Below, one piece after another: positions 21,912-33,500 of a stretch of DNA of 64,000 bases (position 1 is its first letter; each line of letters opens with the position of its first letter). The position numbers and the translations under genes were made by a program. The DNA comes from Aplidium turbinatum. Its lineage: Eukaryota > Chordata > Ascidiacea > Aplousobranchia > Polyclinidae. The stretch lies in NCBI GenBank assembly GCA_918807975.1, contig OU964924.1, forward strand, positions 2,802,501 through 2,866,500. Direction: 5' to 3'. A model generated the notes under the pieces. It was not told the origin of the DNA and did no database searches. It saw nothing but the letters and a program-made list of their open reading frames with translations.

Positions 21912-24170
21912 TAGGGTGGCTCTTAAAATTGAGTTTTTGAATTTTGCTTGGGACACCCTTTCAAATGGTGAGGTTGCCAGAAAAAATAACTTTTGCAAAA
22001 TTTTTTTTAATTTGAAGTTGATTTAGAGGTGGCCCTCCCCCCCTAAAGTTCTGTGCCCTCCCTCGAAATACCAAATCTGCGTATCTCGAAAACCACTTGA
22101 GCTAGAGATACAGTTATTGTGTTAAAAGATGCAGAAAACATGGTTTTCTATCTGCTTTCTGAACATTGAATGCATCTATCTTGAGTAGAAAAGCAGTTAT
22201 TTAGAAAAAACGCATTTGACCAAATCTTGATTTTACAACCTTTTTTGTGACCACGAAACCGTCTACAAAATTTGTTTTTTTTGTCTTAATTTTTGCACCT
22301 TAGAGGGAACACTGGTAACGATATTCATTTCAAAATGTAATTCTGGTCAGTACTGGAAGAAGCAATATTATCGACAATATTTTACATATTGCCTTGCGTA
22401 TCGTGACAGGATGTCTGCGACCTACACCATCGGACAATTTCCCTGTCCTTGCAGGCAACCAACCAGCTGAGTTTCGTCGCAAAGAACCATCCTGTCTCTT
22501 TCTCGTCGCACTACGAACCCCAACCACTTGCTCCACTCAAGTCTCTACGAGTCTGTGAGTGAGCAATCGAGCATCCTCGGCAACTGAAATCGAGACACCC
22601 ATTTGTATGTAACGCACAACTCCTGATGAAAATCGCTGAAGACCAATCTATCAGCGCGGCTACCTGGGAGGACAACAAATGGAGCTCAGAGTAGAAGAAG
22701 AACTCCTCAAGACTCTAAAGTTGTATCTCCGACACCAGCCCCCATCCAACCGGAATGCATAATTTGCCAAGGAAGGCCTGGGTGCATCTCAACCGCCTAC
22801 GTACTGGAGTCAGACTATTCCGCTCCAACATGCACAAATGGGGGATGGCTCCATCCGCATTCCGCAATCTGTGAGTGTGGCAAAGAGGAACAAACCACAG
22901 ATCACACCATCTGTACTGGGCCAAATGGTGTGTGACTGTGCGTGGTCTGCTTGAACTGGACGACGAATCAATGGACGAATCAAAGGATTGCTGCTCGACA
23001 CCTGCTCAAGCATCTAAACGGCATCACCACTGCCCAAGAGTGGTAAAAGACAGAGCCCTTGACCCCTGGAGTAACAAAGAAGGTTTAAATGAAGAAGAAT
23101 CGACATTCGACAATATTGTTCTTGTTGGAATTTGGAAACAGTTTCCTGTGTTCAGTAACAACTTGCAAAAGAAACTGAAGTTGGTACTCATCTTCAGTTA
23201 AGATTTTGTTAAAATCCTGGATTAGACTTAGAGCAACTCCTCTCTCTGCTCTGTCATTCACTACTGAAAGTCTCTTCGCCATGTGTAAAGCTTGAATAAA
23301 TGCACCATCTTCAGTCCAATGAGCAGGATGACAGGATCCTTTGAAAGTATAATTATTACTTCATCTTCACCCAACAGCCGAAGAAGCCATTTTGAATTAG
23401 AGGTGCAATACTGTTCTAGACCCTTATTGCTAAGAAACGCAGCTACTTTGATGCTTGGTCTCCTTGGTGGACGTTCTCCTGTTTCATCTAACATGGTTGC
23501 CACCATTAGCTTTTTACTTTCCACAGACAATCGAGAATCAACCAAGGCTAGTCCAACTATTTCTTCGGACAGATACCATAAATGCAGACCAAGCTTTTTG
23601 CATAAATCGCCTTCGCCATCCAACAAGTGCGATGCATAGCACCTGAAGCTTGAAAGCGGATTCCACGCTCAGGAGTTTCTCCAAGGAATGTGATAAAAAA
23701 CGGGCATTTTAGCTATGCATGAATGCATCAAAGTTTAGGAATACTTATTTTGTTTATTGATTTACCAGTTTTACAGGTTAGTTTATGAACTTTGTTTATT
23801 AAATAGCTTGGGCCACAATACTTGTTTAGCACTGTTTTGTGCTAGAATACTGAAAACAGGTTTTTTCTAAATAACTGCTTTTCTACTCAAGATAGACGCA
23901 ATCACTGTTCAGAAAGCAGATAGGAAATCATGCTTTCTGCATATTTTGACACAAAAACCGTATCTCTAGCTCAAGCAGTTTTTGAGATATGCAGATTTGG
24001 TATTTTGGAGGAGGGCGCAAAACTTTAGGGGGGGAGGGCCACCTCTAAATCAATTTCAAATTCAAAAATTTTTTGCAGGAGTTATTTTTTCTGACAACCT
24101 CACCTTTTAAAAGGGTGTCCCACACAAAATTCAAATTTTTTTCATTTTTTGCCAAATAAGAGCCACCCTA
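21912..24170 (-). mobile_element. DNA transposon, TAGGGTGGCTC termini, 8-bp target duplication
   Basis: A 2.26-kb element with terminal inverted repeats of roughly 300 bp that begin TAGGGTGGCTCTTA. A perfect 8-bp duplication GTGTACAG flanks it (21904-21911 and 24171-24178). On the minus strand it keeps C-terminal transposase pieces. One is 23626-23261, with LHLWYLSEEIVGLALVDSR. The other is 23282-23085, with VNDRAERGVALSLIQDF and QFLLQVVTEHRKLFPNS. The 8-bp duplication suggests hAT or P-like chemistry. The protein block is one I associate with uncharacterised invertebrate transposases, but I cannot name the superfamily. Frames are broken and a LINE piece sits inside, so it is dead. Confidence 0.8.
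22345..22960 (+). mobile_element. LINE ORF2 C-terminal fragment nested in the DNA transposon
   Basis: On the plus strand this encodes the closing part of a non-LTR retrotransposon ORF2: ALRIVTGCLRPTPSDNFPV and LAGNQPAEFRR. After frame changes come LNRLRTGV, then CECGKEEQTTDHTIC, the terminal zinc-knuckle-like motif. It is 5'-truncated and carries several stops and frameshifts. A fragment of the same family lies at 47126-47400. Confidence 0.75.
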
Positions 24171-25535
24171 GTGTACAGTTGTACACAGTCAGACTGAGTT
24201 AGTATCATGAATAGGCCTAGTATCCTTGAGTTTTTCGTCAGTTTCAGATGGTTGTGAAGACGTTACTGACAAGGAGAAAAAAGAGATAGCCTAGCCAATA
24301 GTGTTAAGTTAGCAGCTTAGCGCATCAAGGAAAACTAAACACAAAAATAAATTGGTAATGGATGGATATTTCGTTGAAACTGGGCATTTACCACCTGTAC
24401 ATTTTCGCTGTTAGGGATAGGTTAGGAGTCCGGGTAGGAAAGATGAGAGTGGTATCATAATTGGTAAATGATGTCCAGGACCAGGTGGTAAATGTCCCAG
24501 AACCGACTAACTGATAAGCAGTTTTTTGGCTGGACAGCGAACAAAGGAAGTAAACCATGTTATTGTAAAATATGGGCTGCTTTTGTGCAGCCTACTGTTC
24601 TGATAAAACAACGTTGCTTCGACATACCGGTGCTACTGAATAAAATCGAGATTACAATAGCTTTAACTGAGATTATAATAACTTTAAAGTTGTATTAGCA
24701 CCTTTTTTAACTCAAATAATGTCAAAAATAACCTCGCCTATGAAGGAAATTTTGAAAGATTTCCGACTGAGAAAAAAGGGATTTTTCAGGACAAAAAAGG
24801 AAATTGAAGAGGATTTATCAATTGTCAGAAGTGGAAGCACTGTTCCTAATCCTCCAATGTCCAGATCAGATCAAATAGGATAGCGCCATAGCGGATTAGC
24901 GGTACCTCAAAACTGATGGAATGAAAGACAATCTTGGAATAAAAAACAGAAAATGCCAAGGAGGAAGATCTTATGTATATATAATATTTTGTTCGTATGT
25001 ATATTGTTTTTTTATGTTGTATATAATATATATTTGCGTTCAATTCCGACACCGTTCCATGTCAAATAAGGTATGACACCACACGGGTGTGGCAGACTTG
25101 ATCACCAGTTCGGTCCTTCTGCCACTCCCATCACAAGCCTTAAAGCAGCCGGCGGCCATGGCTGCTAAGTAGTGCTTGAATGACCGCCGGTGCTACCTTC
25201 TCAGTCGGCCAATTTGGCCGCAGATTTCTTCTAGCTAATTATTTAATTTTGCAATAGAATAATTGTGGATTAACTGTCGAAAATATCTAGTATCAAAGAG
25301 TGACGCAGAATTAGGTCAGCGCATCATAATCACCACTGTTGTATTGTGAGGGAACATTTGCTATTGTATGGAAAATATCCAGCTGCGATCTCCAGCTATG
25401 AGTCTTGTTTGTAATTCCCGACGTTTATTTTAACAAAGTGTTAATCCGAAGTGCTCATTTACATTGGCTGGCAATGTTGTCGTTTTTATGTAGATTCAAT
25501 GTTGTCGACATTGAATCGTTGTTAAAAAGGAGAAC

Positions 25536-25627
25536 TACCCAGACAACAAAATTCGTCATTTTTACCCTGATTTAACGACTGCAAACGTAGAATCAATGTA
25601 CAAATGACAGATTTTGTTGTCTGGGTA
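25536..25627. repeat. Palindromic MITE, most complete copy
   Basis: About 90 bp that read nearly the same on both strands. It begins TACCCAGACAACAAAAT, has a centre related to ACATTGATTCAACG/CGTTGAATCAATGT, and ends ATTTTGTTGTCTGGGTA. The outer TA could be a TA target duplication, as in Tc1/mariner MITEs. It has no coding capacity. It is the reference copy for the related repeats listed further on. Confidence 0.7.
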
Positions 25628-26956
25628 GGTTAGTTGACATCCGAGGGGAACACGTGTCTTCAGAGTTGAGAAATGTTTCCGCTGTGTGACTTCACACCCT
25701 AAATGGTGACATTATAACGGTATAAATGCCATGGTCAGGTTTATGAAAGGTGGTATGCAGTTGAAACAATTTAGTGTCGTTAGATGGTCCCGCAATACCG
25801 GATTACAATCCCGATAAAGCAGTTATTGCGTGGTACAACGATTCTATAGCAGGACGTCGCCCAGACTTCAACAACACTAAGTGATCATTTTGGCATTGTT
25901 GCAAGTTTAATTCTATTTACTTGTGCTATCGTTATTTGTATTTTGGCCTTCAAGCACGCAGATTTGGCCGCCGAGAAGGAGCACTCGGTAGGCCACAATG
26001 GCTGCCGGAAAAAAACACGAGTTTTAAGGCCTGCATCATCATCAGCAAACAACCTAACTCACATTGTAATCTTGTATTGCTTTTTGTTTTTTTTCACATG
26101 TGCTGATGATGCAAAATAAAAGAACCTCTTCTTTTTCATTCCATCACAACTCTATCACTGTATCATGACATACCGGACAGTTACCTTGCAGTCCTGCTGG
26201 ATCCTTGGGGCTGCTTATTCATGTGTGCTCCAAACCAAAAAAGTGCAGTTTTTGCAATTCTTTTTTCATAGCAATGAGCCGACATAGTCTCACCAACACC
26301 ATAAAAGGACACTCATGTTCTGAATTGGTAGTAGATTGAAGGTAGAGAGAAGAAATATGGCATTGTGCCCTGCAAAAGGGCGAGAAATAATGCTGTTTTT
26401 TAAGTGAACAGCATTCAGATGCATCAAGTTAGCAAAGAAGTTAGCCTCTTAGGGAGCAGTTCCGCCCTTTTTTTTAAATTTATGAATATTTTTAAAGCAT
26501 AAACGTTTAAAAATAAATCAGACCAGCAATACGGCCCTGTCCAGTTAACAAGGAAAAAACAACATTGTACTTTACACATTGATATCGACTATCAATGAGC
26601 AAAGTATCATGACGTCATATTCTTAACTACGGTAGCTGTCACGACGATTACGGAATTGCACTGATATTTTCAGGGATTAGTTAGGTAACCCTATCCTGAC
26701 AATAGATCTTTTGAGGTACGGTGCAGTCCAGATATCCAGCATCCAGTCGCAATCAGTCAATCTTTTGAACCCTGCTTCAAAGTTGGTGTACAAGTCTTCG
26801 CTCTGGTCATAAATGCTTTGACATGAATATACTTCAAATTGGAATCGGCCAAGACATATAGGGTGAAGTGTATGAACAGCAAAGCAAAAGTGAAGTAGTT
26901 TCACCTTATACATTGATTCCAATGTGTGACATATTTTTGGCCAGGGTGGAGACTGT

Positions 26957-27172
26957 ACAGTGTACACCCTTTTTTTTTTCGGTCATTTATCGGTCATTGA
27001 CCGATTTTTTAGGACAAATGTCCGAAAAAAATATAGTCAATTCAGTCAAAATGTCCGAAAAAATATATAGCCTAGTCAAATGACTATATATGACCAAAAA
27101 TGACCGAATTTTTTCAAGTCATTTCGGAGAAATGACCGAAAAGTCTCAGCGAAAAAAAACCCAGGGTGTACA
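26957..27172. repeat. Fold-back element with CGGTCATTT arrays
   Basis: The ends carry GTGTACACCC-T-rich on the left and A-rich-GGGTGTACAC on the right. Inside are many CGGTCATTT, GGTCATTGACC and TGTCCGAAAAA words in both orientations. It looks like a small non-autonomous element with repeated binding-site-like words. No target duplication was resolved. Confidence 0.5.
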
Positions 27173-27596
27173 CCAGCTCCCCTGCTTCTAAGTCTTCTGC
27201 TGAACATTAATTCTCATTTTGCTTCAAATTAACCGTGATACATAACCTGCTCTGGCTTGTCATAAATAAGTGAAAGAAAACTTTTCAACATGTAGCCAGT
27301 CGGAGTAACCTCTTTTCCAACTTGAACGAATATTTTAAATGCTGGATAGATCATATCGATATGAGTTTCACCAAATGTAGTCTAGCAAGGTTTAAATAGA
27401 AGCATAGGCTGACATATATTGAGTGCTATCACCGGACCACATATTTCAAAAGATTGGACAATATTTTAAGTCATATATAGCTGTATCTGGACAGCTCTCC
27501 ACTAATTAATCAGTTATTTTTCTGTCCTTACTATGCTAGGCTATACTGAGTGTTTATCTTTGTCTATTTTTTATCTAATTTAAAATTAAAGTATTG

Positions 27597-30500
27597 ATGG
27601 CTGATGAAGATGACGAAACATTTCCACCAGAAACCCAAAAACAGGTTTGTACTGGCTTATTCTAATTTGGTTACAAAATTACAGCATGGAATATATCGGT
27701 ATATTTAAACTTTTATATTGTATATTAGTAGCCATAGTATGTCATGGTTCTTATGTAAAAGTGTTTATTTTTATATGTCACGTCAATTGGCAAATATGCA
27801 TTAAAGAAGTTATAAATATGTATTGTACACTGTACAGATTGGTAAAATGTGTATGTCTTGTATTCAAAAACATATTTGATGTTTTACAATATAATATACT
27901 TCATTTAGGCCTATGCTACATTTTACATCTTAAATGGCATAGCACATGACAACAATGTTTTTGACACCTAAATAACTGCCGGCAAAAATTGTCTTTATAA
28001 AAATATTAAGCATATCACATGAAGTATGCAAAGAATTTTCATAGGCTCTTACTTTGCAAATAATAAATAATTGGAAATTAAAAATGTGAAAGTAAAATGA
28101 TATATATAACTTATTTATTTATCTTGTGTGCTTGCATCGTTGTGGACTAAAGAAATTTGTGTACTATATTATTTCAGCCAACAGAGTTTGCATTTCGTGA
28201 GTTCAGTCGCCAGTTTGTCACAACCGCTGAAAATGACTCAATCATTCATTTAAGAAACAATTTGCTTGCTGTGGGCAATGTTTATGGACTGGTGTTTGCT
28301 GGCTATCCTACTGGCTTTAAGGTACCATAATGTAATTTGACAAACTATTGTTTTTTTGCTTTGTCTGAATCAAAACATTTTTTTGGATTGAGTGCATTAT
28401 AATGGGCAGTGGCACTTTTATTGTCATGAAGATTATCCCAATTCTGCTTACAAATTTTGAAGGTAGTTGTTATAGTTACTGCAAAAGATGCATGGTTTGA
28501 AACACAGATTGATTGCAAATGCATCATCCCCATTATAAACCTATGTACTCACTGTCAATTTAGGATTTCATTATTACTGTATACTAAATACTAGCTACTA
28601 TTTTAAAATTGAATTAGAATGAATAACTTCTTGATATTTCATTTTTACAATGTGGTCCATCTAGTAGCAAGACTACCTATTTTGAAATTAAGATTCATTA
28701 ATCAAGGTGTATAGGAGTGTTGGCGTCAGAAGTAGCCTAGTGATTTATGTAATTTTCAATGTTTTGCCAGTGTTTATGAACTTTAGGTTGTAAGCACACA
28801 CCACATTAGAACTGTTTCTTTTTTAGGTAAAGGTAACATGAGATGCTAGATAGCCTATGTCAAAAAGGTGACTTTTAACCATACTGATTCATTATCGCAG
28901 GTTTACAATGACAGTGAATTGTTTGCATCATCAAAAGACAAAGAAAAGATTCCGGAATCAGTAGTTGATGTACCGCTACGGTCGTCACCACATTGGTTGG
29001 CCATCAGTTCAGATAATCTCACCTTAGTTGTTTGCTGTTCTGGTGAAAAAGGCCTTCAAACTTTGTTTTTTGACACACGAAACCTCATCAACAAGGTTTG
29101 TTGTTACACTATGATGCTTTATTGTTTTTGAGTAAAGTTAATCCCAGCAAGCTAGAACCAATTTACAGAATTACAGTAGATTGGAATACTCGAGCATCAT
29201 GGATTCTTCCATGGCCATACATGAGTTTCTGCGTGTTACTCAGCAAGTGGCAACTTGTTATATGAACACTAAAGTATGGTAGTTAAAATTGTTGATGCAT
29301 TTGCGCTTTTGCTTTAATTCATGATTTACTGCTTAAAGGATATTTGAACCTTGTTTCATGAACGCTTTCGCATGTCTTAATGTGAATTGTTTGCTCTCAC
29401 GTTTAAAAAGTAACCACTATTAGTCAACATGTGAGGTTATCGTTGTTACCCATCATGATTGACCACTCTGTGGCATGATCGTGAGCTAGCTCTGTTTTAA
29501 ACCGAACTTCAATCCATATATTTTTGTTCCAGGCAAAGCCCACCAAGACCCCATTCTCCGTCATGCCACTCAGCAAGGCCTCAACAGACGCAGTTGTGTC
29601 TCTACATTGGAATCCTTCTTTGGAATCTACACGTTATCTGGCAATGTACATTTCTAAAGTGGTTTTAGATTAAGTTGAACAACTGTCCAAAAATATCAGT
29701 TTATTCAAGTCATTTCATTGTGAAATTATTCTTACAGCTTGTAGATGAGATCTTAGCCTAGACGAATTGACACTATTTCCTTATGAGACACAGTTTTCAT
29801 GAAATATCATCAGGTTTTAAAACTGATCTCAATGTAAGTTTTTCTTTGCAGTTGTGTGTCATCAGGCTCTTTGCACATGCTGTCGGCAGCCGATAGTGTC
29901 CAAGAGGTTGGAAGAAAGCCTGCAGAGTTTGGCGCTTGTTCAGGTTAGTCAGAATCTTTGATTTGTTTGATTGTCAAGATTATGTCGATGTTGAAAACTA
30001 TTTCTTACTTTGTTTTATTAGGAACAAGTAATAGCAATATTTAAGAATTAAGTTAATTTTTGTAATCAATATTTATTTGGAATTCAACAATGCAAATAGA
30101 CAAGACTGAAGTTAATTTTATTGTTTTCTAGTTTGTTGGAGCCCCAGAGGGAAGCAAATTATGGTCGGCAAGGAAGACGGCTCCATGCAGCAATATACGC
30201 CTGTGCGTTTTAAACTGTGATTGTCTTAAAACTCAATAGCTCAAGCATTGAACTTGCTAGTGACTTTTGTTTCAATGGTTGTTCACTCATTCACGCCTTG
30301 AATGAGTATGCGTGCTCACATTCTTGCGTTGTGCTTCCGCAGTGCCTAGTTTCTGTTTGATTTTACGATATTTACCAATAATATAAAGTGTGCTGTAATC
30401 TTCAGTGCTATACATTTAACTTAGAATTCGTTTTAAATTTCCCACACCAGGCACTAGAAATACGTCGGACCGTTCCTGTCTATGACGCTGTCGAGATGAA

Positions 30501-33500
30501 GGTTAAGGTCGCTGACGTGCTATGGCTTTCCACTCTGCAAGTTGCATTCAGTTACGTTCCCAACGGAGACGAGGGAGACTCCCAACCCAGCTTGTTTGTG
30601 GTTAACCTGCCTCCTGCTAAAGAGGTCATGAAGTCTCCATCCTGGAGGAATTATGAAGATCCCTGTTACGGTATAGAAACGGGAAGAAGTATCCCAGACA
30701 GCAAATAAGCCTTTTTTTTACATTGATTCAACGTATGCAGACGTTGAATCAACGTTAAAAATGACTGATTTTCTGACAGGGTGCGGTAGGTAACATGTAG
30801 CAATAAGTAGCATACAGGTTGCAAAGTACCGCAACCGACACTGGCTGCAGTATCCAGCAATGAATTGTCTGCTCTCTACTAGGGGTGTTCAATTTCGATT
30901 TTCGATTCGATTTCGATTATGGTGATATTCGAAATCGTTTTTTGTATCGGACATATTCGAAATTATAGCCACCTTTTCGGCTGAACGCGGTTGAAAGTAA
31001 CGCGAGTGGCGCGAAATCTGTCTTGTCGCATTTTGCAAGCGAAAAAAGACTTCGACGCATGCGCATCGTCGATCACGTGACTATCACACGCTCTCGCGGG
31101 TCCAACGGCCAGTCCGTCCTGCACCAGGGATGCCAGGTTGGCATTTTTAATGCCAAATTTCACAAATTTCTCTCAAGAATGAAGATAGCTAGGTTGTGCA
31201 ATAGCAGAAAGTGTAGGCTGAGCTTTGTCGCAGTTTTATCCATTTTTACCGAATCCATAGGCGCCTAAGCCGTGGGAGCAGGGCCGTAGCCAGACCGCAG
31301 AGCAAGGGGTAGCCATACCGCAGAGCAAGGGGGGGGCAACTTTTTTAGGGGGGCCGAAAAAATTTATATGGGCAAAATCATTATTATTGTAGCTGTTGCT
31401 AGAGAATGTTGAGATTTTGCCAAGGAGGGACGAAATTTTTTTCAGGAGGGCGAGGTCCCCTCTGGCTACTGTGAAGGGGCAACTTTTTATGCTGTATTGA
31501 TACATAAAACAATAGATGAACTAGCGATCGGCAGCAGGAAAACACTTTTTGAATGCAAACCGCAACAGCTTCGCGAGAAATAATCACTAGAACGAGTTGC
31601 AAATTGCGATGCTAGAATCCAACACCAGACAACAAAATCTGTCATTTTTACATTGATATAATGTCTGGCTTGTCTGCAGACGTTGAATCAATGTAATAAT
31701 GACTGATTTTGCTGCCTGAGACGTAGCAAAATTCTACCATTTTGTGTCGGTTCAATGTAATCAGATGTTGAATGCACCCAAAAACAACACAATTTGCTAC
31801 GTAGACGGAGCGTGCGTTTAGCTTTATGCGCTTGCAAACATACTCAACGTCGCTTTAGAGTCGAAACCTCTGCACTCTGCAGTGAAATGTCGCGGCAGTG
31901 AATCGCTTGAAGGCAGTGAAAATGAACTTGAAGTGTTTGGGATCCCAACGACCTCGGCTCCAGCAGAGCGATCGTTTTCAAAAGCTGGCCTGACCGTCAC
32001 GAAGCTGAGATCCCGACTGACGGGTGACCATGTCGTTCAGCTTGTGTTCATAAACACCAACGTGGGCCTGGAGCTGTAGACGTTATTTTGTGTTATTTTT
32101 TTTCGCAAATTTTCATGGCTTTTGTTCGCGTTTTCTAGTGAATTTTCATGTCGTTTCTTTGAATAAAATCACATTTTGCAGTTTGGTGAATATTTGTGAT
32201 ATTCGAAATCGAAATTCGGAAATCGAAAATAAATTGAATTTCGATTTTCGAATATTCAAATAATCGAAATTGAACACCCCTACTCTCTACTATCCTATTT
32301 ATCTTGATGTAGAAGTATCACCTCCCATTGCCGCTTATTTGATAATAGAGAGTTTGCCTGTTTTTTTTTATGTTTGCTGTCGAAGAAATTTTTATCGGTA
32401 TCTTTCGGATACCTTTCACATTCTCAATCTATTTTTCTTGCAAAGAAGTTTTTTGGCATAATTTTAAATAAAATTTTCCTTGAGCAGTGGCCAGTGGCTT
32501 CACTTTGATGTAGCCTGATTCTGAAAGTTGAGGTTTAGTGTTAATCACCACAGCATGAAAAATTGAGATTGCAAGTAGTTTTCCCTCTAACTTTTGTATC
32601 CACCGCATTCACAGGAGAACCTAACACTCGTCCTCCACACTTTATGACGTCATACATCGATGGTTGGAACATGTTCGTCCTCGCTTCCGCTCACGGGTCG
32701 GAAACTGCGGTGATAGGAAAGGACAGAAAAACGGTACCTTCCTCTTTTATCTATAATAGAACCGTGTAGGCGTATATCAGTAGTGTCCTTTTAGTAGTTG
32801 AAATAACTGTTCTGGTCATGCGAATCAATAGCTATGATACTTTTTATATTGTGGTTTTAGTCAGGGTGCTTTTAGGCTAGCGCAATTGCTCTTGTTTCTA
32901 TCATACTACAAATGATACGGGAATTGTATTTAAACTGTTGCGGCCTGTGTAGTTATATCCATAGGCGTCGAAATAGGGTGGGCAAAATATGTTTCGCCCA
33001 CCCTGTTTTCATGACACTTATGAAGTGTTCGTTACAATTATTTCCGTTTTTGTTAAACGCTGGATTATCCAACCAACTGCAGCGCAACTTCTTGTTTTAC
33101 GCTATGTCTCTCGCTAAGTCTCCGACAGAACAAAGCAATTCCGCAACAACGCTGCGTGGAAAAAGGGATACTCACTGCACTGTTGTTGTTACGGCAACTG
33201 CCACAGCTGGCAATTCCTGGTGAGAGAAAGCCACGTTTGATCTTTTCTCCGAATGGTCTCACTTTCGTTACGTCACAATCAAACTTGAGTTCCCGATCAG
33301 CGTAAGGGAATGTAAATATGACATCATAATGAACATGACAATAAAATAACCGATATAAACTAAAGACGTACGGTAGTACTAAAACAATCGCTATTACAAA
33401 TCAAAATGCGGCAAATCCGAAGGCGCCACTTTAAAGATAACAGGTCACGAGTCACGCGCTTTTTAGGTCGCAAAGGAAAACATAAAAGAAGTTTGTTTAG

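Larger units (their letters stand above)
24179..27596. other. Region upstream of NUP214
   Basis: About 3.4 kb without a recognised host gene. It holds a palindromic MITE (25536-25627), degenerate inverted GC-rich blocks near 25130-25230 and 25940-26010 (both with TTGGCCG), and a fold-back at 26957-27172. A 96-codon minus-strand ORF at 26677-26967 is not recognised. No promoter motif could be named with confidence. Confidence 0.45.
30880..32282 (+). mobile_element. hAT transposon remnant
   Basis: The terminal inverted repeat TAGGGGTGTTCAATTTCGAT and a perfect 8-bp duplication CTCTCTAC (30872-30879 and 32283-32290) bound a 1.4-kb element in NUP214 intron 7. Subterminal ATTCGAAATCGA words are abundant. 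A plus-strand ORF at 31882-32079 keeps the hAT C-terminal dimerisation motif (IPTTSAPAERSFSKAGLTVT, then KLRSRL). The rest of the transposase is missing, so it is a deletion derivative. A palindromic MITE (31623-31722) and a small CAGGGCCGTAGCC-ended piece (about 31279-31473) lie inside. Confidence 0.9.

Noticed and set aside
22330-23013. Small minus-strand ORFs near 22.3-23.0 kb
   Set aside because: They are antisense to the plus-strand LINE ORF2 fragment, which has a clear protein match.
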